NCBI RefSeq assembly: GCF_011947195.1
Contig: NZ_JAATVY010000009.1
Location: 1-64,000 of the forward strand
Length of the DNA: 64,000 nt
Source: Planosporangium thailandense
Lineage (GTDB): Bacteria > Actinomycetota > Actinomycetes > Mycobacteriales > Micromonosporaceae
Direction of reading: 5' to 3'
Numbering within the stretch: position 1 is the stretch's first letter; every line of letters begins with the position of its first letter. Both the position numbers and the translations under genes were made by a program. The notes under the pieces are model-generated. The model saw nothing but the letters and a program-made list of their open reading frames with translations. It did no database searches and was not told the DNA's origin. Shown piece by piece: positions 1 to 6,278 of this stretch.

Positions 1-185
1 GCCGACCGTTGAAGGATGCGAGCGATCTCGTCGGTGGTCATGAACGTGGCGTACCGGCGTGTGCCGTCGCGGAGGTAGACGTGCGCGTCGATGTTCTCGA
101 TAGCTGCCGGGTCGTCGTCTTGCCCTGGCATGAACTGGACCGTCGCGCCATCCAGTTCGTACGTCCACTCAGAGCCGTGAGTCAC
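1..185 (-). CDS. Unknown small protein, 3' end cut off by the window
   Basis: An open frame on the minus strand starts at GTG (183-185) just after an in-frame TGA and runs off the left edge, giving 61 visible residues. The visible product contains YELDGATVQFMPGQDDD, then HVYLRDGTRRYATFMTTDEI, with codon use typical of a real high-GC gene. No clear Shine-Dalgarno precedes the GTG. I do not recognise a family. The setting (HIRAN gene, integrase stub, repeats) suggests accessory DNA, possibly remains of an integrated element. Confidence 0.45.
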   Translation of the reverse strand, partial: MTHGSEWTYELDGATVQFMPGQDDDPAAIENIDAHVYLRDGTRRYATFMTTDEIARILQRS

Positions 186-513
186 GGGGCGATCATGTCA
201 TGTTCGCCGTCGCAACGGTTGATCCTCAGAGCAAGGCAACCAGATCCGTGAGGGTAGATGCAAGGCCAGCCTGTGCGTCGAGGTCCGGTTCGGCGCGGTA
301 CGGGGTCACCGTTGCTGCACCTCCGCGCTGTGTCGCCGCTCCCCCAGACCAGCGGATTAAGAGCCCGGCTTAGGCGGCTGGGTCTCCGACTGCGAAGTGC
401 GGCAAGCCGTCTGGCGAGGTCCACCGGTGATCGGGCGTGGCGGTCTCGGTTGCCGTCAGCGTTGCTGTCACTCCAGCGGTCACCACTCGTCACCCACAGG
501 CGACCATCGATCG
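186..513. other. Gene-free stretch
   Basis: Frames on both strands here read as low-quality Arg/Ser-rich translations without a ribosome binding site or recognisable motif. I see no gene, RNA or strong repeat. It separates the truncated minus-strand gene from the HIRAN gene. Confidence 0.4.
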
Positions 514-1146
514 TCAAGACACCTGATGCGCTGGCGTCGGCAAATGGTCTGGTCGAGGTTCAAGAAGCCGCCGCAAGACCTCCGGCGACGCAGCCAGGAC
601 GGCTATCTGATCGCAGGGTATCCCCGAGCCGGTTCCCCGGATCGAGATCGCCTCGATCGGCTCACCAGAATCCATGAGGCGTGACAACATCCGAGCCTTC
701 TGCTTGTTCACATAGGCAGCCGGGTGCAGTCCGGCGTGGTCGTAGACAGCCACCGCGTTGCGATCGAACTCGTTATCCGGTTCTCGAACGAGCCGAACTG
801 GACGACCCGGCCGGAAGTCACCAGCCTCGCACGCCGTGCGATGGTAGGCCTCGCCCCGGAGCTGGGACACGTAGATGCCGGCCCTCGGAAGGCGGGTGTC
901 ACTCGGGCTTACCAACAGCCCTGTTGTGTCCTCGCACAGGCGGAGGACTGACTCACCGCCAGTATCTCCATAGACGATCAGATGAAGGGGAGGTACTCCG
1001 TCAGCACCGACGAAGCGGTCTCGATCCCCATCATGCGGCACGTACCATCTACCATCCGGCGTCGATCCTGGCGCAGAGTTGGGCAACGGCTCCGGCATGT
1101 CGGTCTCGGTAGACGGGCGTCCGAGGATGCGATCGATGAAGCTCAT
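514..1146 (-). CDS. HIRAN-domain protein
   Basis: The 210-residue product carries a HIRAN-type segment at about residues 88-165: AGIYVSQLRGEAYHRTA, then RLVREPDNEFDRNAVAVYD and AAYVNKQKARMLSRLMD. HIRAN domains (named for HIP116 and Rad5) bind DNA ends or stalled-fork structures. In bacteria they occur alone or with nucleases and helicases, often in accessory regions. The N-terminal part (about 1-85) and the short C-terminal tail are not recognised. The gene stands alone, with no partner nuclease or helicase visible, so its role is unknown. It starts at ATG 1144-1146. Confidence 0.7.
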   Translation of the reverse strand: MSFIDRILGRPSTETDMPEPLPNSAPGSTPDGRWYVPHDGDRDRFVGADGVPPLHLIVYGDTGGESVLRLCEDTTGLLVSPSDTRLPRAGIYVSQLRGEAYHRTACEAGDFRPGRPVRLVREPDNEFDRNAVAVYDHAGLHPAAYVNKQKARMLSRLMDSGEPIEAISIRGTGSGIPCDQIAVLAASPEVLRRLLEPRPDHLPTPAHQVS

Positions 1147-1284
1147 GGCCGCAGCCTTGCAGCATCGATGTCGTGATTCGACCGACCGACCGAGCAGACC
1201 TCCATGGGCCGAAGGCAGGACTGCTTACGTGTCAAGGAATGATTGCGGGCGGGCTGCCAGGGCGGTCATGGCCCGTTAGCACGA

Positions 1285-1353
1285 GAAACAGTCCGCCGAC
1301 GTCCGCCAATGTCCGCCGCCATCCATACCGGTTGTCACTCAGTTCGTCACCCA
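1285..1353. repeat. 69-bp degenerate direct repeat, left copy
   Basis: Aligns without gaps to 2604-2672, 54 of 69 positions identical by hand count. The first 18 bases (GAAACAGTCCGCCGACGT) are identical and both copies end in GTCACCCA. Inside are two TTGTCAC-like heptamers (1332 and 1344) exactly 12 bp apart. The two copies flank the dehydratase gene in the same orientation. Origin is inferred: remains of an integrase 3' flank or attachment region. Confidence 0.75.
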
Positions 1354-1372
1354 CTACTTCAGTTGCCAGGAC

Positions 1373-2335
1373 TCACCGGCCGACCCAACGGCGGTAGGCG
1401 TCCAGGTCTACGTTGCCGCCACAGATGATCGTGACCACGTGGCGGCCGGCAAAGCGATCAGGGTCTTCGAGAATGGCGGCGATACCCAAAGCCGCCGAGG
1501 GCTCGACGACCAGACCCGCGTGCTCCAGGAGCAACCGCATCCCGGTGACGATCGACGCCTCGCGCACGAGGACCGCGTCGTCGATCACCTGGAGGAGATC
1601 TTCCAGGACCGCAGGGATCGGGTACCGGCCGGCCACGCCGTCAGCGATGGTGTCGGTCGAGTCAGTGGTGACGACCCTGCGCTCCCGCCAGGACAGCGTC
1701 ATGGCAGGTGCGCCAAGCGGCTGCACGCAGATCACCTCGACCTCCGGCGCCAGCGCCTTGAGGACATGGCCAACGCCGGTGGCCATGGCGCCGCCGCCAA
1801 GGGCGATCAGGACGACGTCGCCGGCGGACATCCCGCCGACCAGCTCCAGGCCGATGGTCGCCGCACCCTCGCAGGTCTCAATGTCCAAGCTGTCCTCGAC
1901 CAGCCGAACGCCGTGCTGACGCGCGATGGTCACCGCCCGCTCGCGGGCCATCTCGAAGTCGCCGTCCACCACCTCCAGGTGCGCCCCGAAGGAACGAACC
2001 CGGTCGAGCTTGATCGTCGGCGCAAAGCACGACGCCACCACCGTCACGTCCAGGCCTCGGCGACGACCCGACCAACCCAGCGCCTGACCGAGGTTGCCGG
2101 CGCTGGCGCACACCACCGCCGCCGCGCCCTGGTCGGCCAGGCGGCTCGTGACCAGTTCAGTACCCCGGGCCTTGAAGCTACGCACCGGGTTCGCTGTTTC
2201 CAGCTTGATGCTCACCGTGCAGCCAAGCTGACCTCCCAGGGCATCACACCGGTACAGCGGTGTGGCCAGAAAAACCGGGTCGATCACATCGCGAGCCGCG
2301 CGGATCCGGTCAAGATCAAGACGGGTCTGGAGCAC
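1373..2335 (-). CDS. Threonine/serine dehydratase-like PLP enzyme (fold type II)
   Basis: The 320-residue product fits the fold-type II PLP family of threonine/serine ammonia-lyases and racemases. SFKARG near residue 53 supplies the Schiff-base lysine. ASAGNLGQALGWSG near 82 is the asparagine-loop substrate region. ALGGGAMATGVG near 178 is the glycine-rich phosphate-binding loop, and the C-terminus has CGGNVDLD. The length matches short catabolic dehydratases without an ACT domain, so allosteric feedback is not expected. Substrate (Thr, Ser or another hydroxyamino acid) cannot be fixed from sequence. It stands alone between the two 69-bp repeat copies, which suggests it could have arrived as a cassette. 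Confidence 0.8.
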   Translation of the reverse strand: MLQTRLDLDRIRAARDVIDPVFLATPLYRCDALGGQLGCTVSIKLETANPVRSFKARGTELVTSRLADQGAAAVVCASAGNLGQALGWSGRRRGLDVTVVASCFAPTIKLDRVRSFGAHLEVVDGDFEMARERAVTIARQHGVRLVEDSLDIETCEGAATIGLELVGGMSAGDVVLIALGGGAMATGVGHVLKALAPEVEVICVQPLGAPAMTLSWRERRVVTTDSTDTIADGVAGRYPIPAVLEDLLQVIDDAVLVREASIVTGMRLLLEHAGLVVEPSAALGIAAILEDPDRFAGRHVVTIICGGNVDLDAYRRWVGR

Positions 2336-2762
2336 GGTCAGTCAATGTACCCGGCAGCCCAGTCGCTTCAACCGCCTTAGCCGCTTCGCCGGTCGCCGGT
2401 CGACCTATTCGGTGTGAACTACAGGCAACCCGGTCGCATGAAATCTCGTAGGAGGTCAGCAGGACTGCTGCGGTCTGTTGTGGTCCGGTTCGGTGCGGTC
2501 GGTTGCTGTACTTAGCTGCTGTACACGGCGGGCAGGCGACCTCTCTGTCCCGAACGAACCATAATGGCCGACTGAGCTGCACCATCGCTGGCCCTGAGCT
2601 GTCGAAACAGTCCGCCGACGTACGTGCCTGTCCGCTGACATTCGTATCCGTTGTCACTCGCCTTGTCACCCAGTTGTCGGGGGAGCTGCTGGGTTATGAG
2701 GAGATCAAGCGGCGTCCCAGCGCCCCATCCGGTGCGTGAGGTTAGAGGGGTGTTCCACCGGG
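2336..2762. other. Intergenic stretch holding the second repeat copy
   Basis: No convincing gene is present. It carries the right copy of the 69-bp repeat and otherwise lower-GC, non-coding-looking DNA between the dehydratase start and the sigma-factor end. Confidence 0.5.
2604..2672. repeat. 69-bp degenerate direct repeat, right copy
   Basis: Partner of 1285-1353. The paired TTGTCAC heptamers sit at 2651 and 2663, again 12 bp apart. Read on the minus strand, both copies keep a similar peptide frame (GDxxSDNxYxxxRTxxxVGGLF), so they may descend from coding sequence. Confidence 0.75.
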
Positions 2763-3830
2763 TCAGGCCATCGTGGTGGGCAGACCGAACAGTCTGAAAA
2801 GGTCGGGGTCGAGGAATGAGGTGATCTCGGCGATCCGGTCATCGCGCAGGTCCAGCACCGTGATCGACCACGCGTCATGCGGGTGTGCGGGGTCGGTGCC
2901 GAGGTAGAACGCGATGGCCGCTTGGCCGTTCGCGCTGGTCAATTGGTGTCGCCAGCTCGGGCAACGGGTCATGGGCACCTGCACGGCGAAATCGGAGACG
3001 GCGTCGATGCCGTGGTACCAGTGCGGCAGCGGCGGCATCGACCAGGTGACGTCCTCGGTGAGTAGCGCGATCAGGGCCTCGGCGTCGCCGCGCTCCAACG
3101 CGCTGGCGAATTCGGTCGCCAGCGTCCGCGCTCCCGAGTCGCCGATGGAGCGCAGCGTCTGTTGCTGGGTGCGGGCGGGCAGCTTCTTCGCGAGGATGCG
3201 GCGGGCGCGGGCGAGCGCGGAGTTCACCGAGGTGGTGGAGGTGCCCATCATGGCGGCGATCTCGGCTGCCGTGAATCCGAGGACGTCGAACAGCAGCAGC
3301 GCCGCCCGCTGGTTGACTGGCAGATGCTGGCATGCGGCAACGAACGCCAGCTCAACCGCTTCGCGCTGCTCGTAGCGGGCCTCCGGTCCCGCTGGGTCGT
3401 GCGGGAGACCGGCGTCGGGGTAGGGACCGAGCCAGGCGATGTCGGTGCGTGGACGTTGGTCGAGCACAGCGTGCTCACTGGACGGACCCAGGTCCACCGG
3501 CAGAGCCCGCTTACTGCGCGCGTCGACTACGTCCAGGCAGACACGGGTGGCCACGGTGTACAGCCACGTGCGCAGGGTGCTGCGGCCCTCGAACCGGGCC
3601 AGCCCGCGCCAGGCGCGCACCAGCGCCTCCTGCACCGCGTCGTCGGCATCGTGAACCGAGCCGAGCATCCGGTAGCAGTGGGCGTGCAGCTCCCGGCGTA
3701 ACGGCGTCACCAGGCGCGTGAACGCGGCATCGTCCCCGTCCCGGATGCGGGCCAGGTCGGCGTCCTGAGCGCCCTGTCCACTCACCTCGACGGTGCCGCC
3801 TGCGAGCCGGTCGGTAGAAATCTCGTCCAT
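2763..3830 (-). CDS. ECF-type RNA polymerase sigma factor with SnoaL-like C-terminal domain
   Basis: 355 residues. The sigma-2 region lies at about 28-100 (HAHCYRMLGSVHDADDAVQEALVRAW, followed by FEGRSTLRTWLYTVA). Sigma-4 lies at about 175-220 (LPVNQRAALLLFDVLGFTAAEIA with TSVNSALARARRIL). Residues 240-345 form a SnoaL/NTF2-like domain (EDVTWSMPPLPHWYHG and LDLRDDRIAEIT). This is the architecture of SigG/SigJ-like and TIGR02960-type factors, in which the tail replaces a separate anti-sigma factor. No anti-sigma gene is adjacent. It is divergent from the VOC gene, which could be a target. The start is ATG 3828-3830. Confidence 0.9.
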   Translation of the reverse strand: MDEISTDRLAGGTVEVSGQGAQDADLARIRDGDDAAFTRLVTPLRRELHAHCYRMLGSVHDADDAVQEALVRAWRGLARFEGRSTLRTWLYTVATRVCLDVVDARSKRALPVDLGPSSEHAVLDQRPRTDIAWLGPYPDAGLPHDPAGPEARYEQREAVELAFVAACQHLPVNQRAALLLFDVLGFTAAEIAAMMGTSTTSVNSALARARRILAKKLPARTQQQTLRSIGDSGARTLATEFASALERGDAEALIALLTEDVTWSMPPLPHWYHGIDAVSDFAVQVPMTRCPSWRHQLTSANGQAAIAFYLGTDPAHPHDAWSITVLDLRDDRIAEITSFLDPDLFRLFGLPTTMA

Positions 3831-3914
3831 CAGCGACGATTCTGCCCCATGGCAGCAGTCTCACCCATGAACACGTACGACCGACCGCCCTTGACCGCGC
3901 CGAGGAGGCTGCTC

Positions 3915-4274
3915 ATGAGCTCGACCGACCACCCGCACCGGCCCGCGTGGTTCGACATCTCCACCCCCGATGCCCCGCGCGCACGACGCTTCTACCAGGA
4001 TCTTTTCGGGTGGTCGGTCAACGCCCTCGACGCGAACTATGCGCTCGTCGGCGGCGACGACGGCCGGCCGTCGGGCGGGATCGGCCAGGCCGGCCCGGAC
4101 AGTCCGTATACCGGTCTCGTCGCCTACTTCCCGGTCGATGACGTCGATACTGCGCTCGCCCGCGCCGAGCAGCTCGGAGCCACTTGCGTCCTTTCCCCGA
4201 CCGACACGCCCGTTAGCCGTATCGCCGTGTTCACCGATCCCGACGGCAACCACGTCGGCCTGGTCAGCCGCTGA
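3915..4274 (+). CDS. VOC/glyoxalase-superfamily protein
   Basis: 119 residues. The ATG at 3915 is chosen over upstream starts because GAGGAGG at 3902-3908 is well spaced. The product opens with a VOC half-module (PAWFDISTPDAPRARRFYQDLFGW) and closes with AVFTDPDGNHVGLVSR, the usual metal-ligand-bearing end strand. Such proteins bind small molecules or act as dioxygenase- or glyoxalase-type enzymes; the substrate is unknown. It faces away from the sigma factor and is followed 43 bp later by the broken DinB-like gene, so the two may once have formed an operon. Confidence 0.85.
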   Translation: MSSTDHPHRPAWFDISTPDAPRARRFYQDLFGWSVNALDANYALVGGDDGRPSGGIGQAGPDSPYTGLVAYFPVDDVDTALARAEQLGATCVLSPTDTPVSRIAVFTDPDGNHVGLVSR

Positions 4275-4317
4275 CCGGATCCCCGCCCGCCTACTACCGC
4301 ACAGGAGCATCGTCCGT

Positions 4318-4665
4318 ATGACGTCGCCGACACCGAATATCGACCGTCAACCCGCGACCGGCACCTGGTCGCTGATCCACGCCGAGCGCGCCGCCTTGGC
4401 CGCTGACCTCGCGCAGCTAACCGAGCAGCGGTGAGCTACCCGGTCGCTGTGTGACCAGTTAACCGTTCGCGAGGTGCTCGCGCACTTGACCGCGGGGGCC
4501 AGCCTCAACCCGGTGCGGTGGATGGCGGGTGTGATCCGCTGCCGCTTCGACTTCGACCGGCAGGTCGCCATGCGGCTGGCCGAGCACATGGGCGCCACTC
4601 CGGACGAGACGCTCGCACGATACCGCCGGGTGATCACCAGCACGACCAAGCCGCCCTTTCCGATC
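4318..4665 (+). pseudogene. Broken DinB/maleylpyruvate-isomerase-like (TIGR03083-type) gene
   Basis: ATG 4318 begins a frame reading TWSLIHAERAALAADLAQLTEQR and then TGA at 4432-4434. The same frame continues as ATRSLCDQLTVREVLAHLTAG and MRLAEHMGATPDETLARYRR. Family members normally have Trp after Glu-Gln in this phrase (for example DEQWATPSLC), so a TGG to TGA change is the simple explanation. Similarity ends near 4665, where the reading frame of the integrase stub takes over, so the 3' half is also lost. Intact relatives are mycothiol-dependent isomerases or DinB-fold proteins. Confidence 0.75.
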
Positions 4666-4862
4666 GTGGACTGCCGGACGTCCGGCTACACGATCTTCGC
4701 CACACGATGGTGACGCTGCTGTTGGACCTCGGCGTACCGCCGCACCTGGTCCAGGCGATCGCCCGCCACGCTGACGTGGACATCACGCTCAAGATCTACG
4801 CCCACACCAACCTCGACGCGAGGCGAGAGGGGCTGAAGCGCCTTGACGACCACCTCGACTGA
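4666..4862 (+). pseudogene. Tyrosine recombinase (phage/AICE integrase) C-terminal remnant
   Basis: The frame ending at 4862 reads LPDVRLHDLRHTMVTLLLDLG, then ARHADVDITLKIYAHTNLD and LKRLDDHLD. This is the last part of a tyrosine recombinase catalytic domain, with the HxLRH arginine box, a conserved His/Asp region and the nucleophile Tyr in IYAHTN. The N-terminal arm-binding and core-binding domains are absent, and the 5' side joins the DinB-like pseudogene. It lies 75 bp from the 3' end of tRNA-Val, the classical position for an integrase of an element using that tRNA as attB. It is inactive as it stands. Confidence 0.85.
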
Positions 4863-4869
4863 CCTGACA

Positions 4870-4890
4870 CTGCTACAGGCGCTGCTACAG
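4870..4890 (+). repeat. Paired CTGCTACAG repeats beside the integrase stub
   Basis: Two CTGCTACAG copies (4870-4878 and 4882-4890) lie 12 bp apart just after the integrase remnant and before the tRNA. The position and spacing suit integrase arm-type binding sites; this is inferred. Confidence 0.5.
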
Positions 4891-4937
4891 ATGATCTCCG
4901 TTGCGGTCTTCCCCGAAGAAAAAGACCTGGTGAACCG

Positions 4938-5012
4938 TGGTGGGCGCGGCTGGGTTCGAACCAGCGACCCCCCGCTTGTAAGGCGGGTGCTCTTCCACTG
5001 AGCTACGCACCC
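4938..5012 (-). tRNA. tRNA-Val (anticodon UAC), CCA encoded
   Basis: Read on the minus strand from 5012 it begins GGGTGCGTAGCTCAGTGG. The anticodon stem is CCCGC/GCGGG around loop CTTACAA (anticodon TAC), the T arm contains GGTTCGAACC, and the 3' acceptor strand CGCGCCC is followed by A and CCA at 4938-4940. The acceptor pairs with a single G-T wobble. The body is 72 nt plus CCA. Its 3' end faces the integrase remnant, so it is the probable attachment site of a lost or decayed element. Confidence 0.95.
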
Positions 5013-5068
5013 GGAATCGGCGGCTAGCTTACCTTGCTGCGCGAGGATACCGCCTCCGCGGCGCACCG

Positions 5069-5113
5069 CTCCACCATGATCGGACTGCAAGCCGTCCAGT
5101 GATCATGGTGGAG
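5069..5113. terminator. Inverted repeat after ahpE (CATGATC type)
   Basis: The 13-bp outer arms CTCCACCATGATC (5069-5081) and their complement (5101-5113) are perfect; an inner ACTG/CAGT pair extends the stem past a 2-nt bulge. It begins 11 nt beyond the ahpE stop and precedes the tRNA on the same strand. There is no U tract, as is common in actinomycetes. Termination is inferred. Confidence 0.6.
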
Positions 5114-5123
5114 ACGGCACGAA

Positions 5124-5585
5124 TCACGCGATCTCGGCCAGTACCTTCCGCCACGTGCCCTGGTCCCGCGCCTCACCGGGCCCGTTCATCTCGGCGTAGC
5201 GGATGATCCCCTCACGGTCGATGACGAAGGTGCCGCGGTTGGCGAAGCCCTTGTCCCGGTTGAAAACACCGTACGCGTGCGCCACCTCCCCGTGCGGCCA
5301 GAAGTCGGCCAGCAGGGGGAAGTCGAAGCCCTCGCGGTCGGCCCAGACCTTGTGGCTGTAGACCGAGTCGACGCTGATCGCGAGCACCTGGACGCTGTCA
5401 CTCTGGAAGTCGCCGATGTTGTCCCGCACCTGGCACAGCTCGCCCTGGCACGTACCCGTGAACGCGAGCGGGTAGAACACCAGCAGAACGTTCTTTCGGC
5501 CCCGGAAGTCCGAAAGGTGGACCTCCTGGTTGTTCTGGTCCTTGAGGACGAAGTCGGGGGCCTGGGTCCCCACTTCGAGAGGCAT
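5124..5585 (-). CDS. ahpE: Peroxiredoxin, AhpE family
   Basis: 153 residues. The thioredoxin-fold peroxidase motif PLAFTGTC (Pro39 to Cys46, PxxxTxxC) supplies the peroxidatic cysteine. Cys51 lies five residues on, and a conserved Arg follows in the later part of the domain. The length and the phrase [16 protein letters not shown] match the actinobacterial AhpE group (M. tuberculosis Rv2238c). That group reduces peroxides and peroxynitrite and is recharged through mycothiol/mycoredoxin or thioredoxin pathways. It lies next to the DUF3052 gene on the same strand, as in M. tuberculosis. The start is ATG 5583-5585 with an AGAAGGC-type ribosome site. Confidence 0.9.
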   Translation of the reverse strand: MPLEVGTQAPDFVLKDQNNQEVHLSDFRGRKNVLLVFYPLAFTGTCQGELCQVRDNIGDFQSDSVQVLAISVDSVYSHKVWADREGFDFPLLADFWPHGEVAHAYGVFNRDKGFANRGTFVIDREGIIRYAEMNGPGEARDQGTWRKVLAEIA

Positions 5586-5670
5586 GCCTTCTCCTACGGT
5601 CGCCGGAGTGGTCGACCTGTCGGTCGGCCCTAGAACGGTCGCCTAGAGGATACGGGCACGCAAGGACCAG

Positions 5671-5693
5671 CCGCCGACCGCATGGGTCGGCGG
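5671..5693 (-). terminator. Hairpin after the DUF3052 gene
   Basis: CCGCCGACC and GGTCGGCGG form 9-bp perfect arms around a 5-nt loop, 17 nt beyond the DUF3052 stop at 5711. There is no T run; a terminator or 3'-stabilising hairpin is inferred. Confidence 0.5.
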
Positions 5694-5710
5694 ACCGGAG
5701 ACGGGTGGCG

Positions 5711-6145
5711 TCAGCGCTGCTTGGCTCGGGCACTCCGCGGAACGACGAGCCGGGCGGCCGTCCAGTCCTTCCCGGCGTTGACGGTCGAGGTCTGCTGCAG
5801 GCCAGCCGTCGGAGCCGACTCGTTGATCTCGCTGGGCTCGACGTGCCCCTCACGCCCCGCCTTGGGGGTGAGCAGCCAAACCACACCGTTGTCGGTCAGC
5901 GGGCCGAGGGCGTCGATCAGCGTCTCGACCAGGTCGCCGTCGCCTTCGCGCCACCACAGCAGCACGGCGTCGACCACCTCGTCGGTGTCCTCGTCCACCA
6001 ATTCGCCACACCGGTCGATCAACGTGTCGCGGAGATCCTCGTCGACGTCGTCGTCGTACCCCATCTCCATAACGACCATGCCCGGCTCGATACCGAACCG
6101 GTCCGCCAGGCTCTTGACGTCGGCCTGGCCTGCGGTCGCGTTCAC
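5711..6145 (-). CDS. DUF3052 family protein
   Basis: 144 residues and very acidic. The core reads LADRFGIEPGMVVMEMGYDDD, then DEVVDAVLLWWREGDGDL and DNGVVWLLTPKAGREGHVEPSEI. This is the DUF3052 family, found across actinobacteria next to ahpE and aceE (Rv2239c in M. tuberculosis). Its function is not established. The start is a GTG at 6143-6145 with GGGAGG upstream. The C-terminal phrase TAGLQQTSTVNAGKDWTAARLV is the usual conserved end of the family, so the gene is complete. Confidence 0.9.
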   Translation of the reverse strand: MNATAGQADVKSLADRFGIEPGMVVMEMGYDDDVDEDLRDTLIDRCGELVDEDTDEVVDAVLLWWREGDGDLVETLIDALGPLTDNGVVWLLTPKAGREGHVEPSEINESAPTAGLQQTSTVNAGKDWTAARLVVPRSARAKQR

Positions 6146-6278
6146 TGTCTGGTGCCTCCCTGTCTTGTACGTCTAGCAGCAGTATCCACTGTTTTTGGCG
6201 CGGTCGTGGACGCTGTTAGCGCGTAGTCCACACAGTTGTAGCTTCCGGCGCAAGTGGCTCACCGTACGAACCGGGAAA

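Noticed and set aside
1439-2380. A 313-codon plus-strand frame over the dehydratase
   Set aside because: The minus-strand frame has complete fold-type II PLP motifs; the plus-strand frame reads as random His/Arg-rich sequence.
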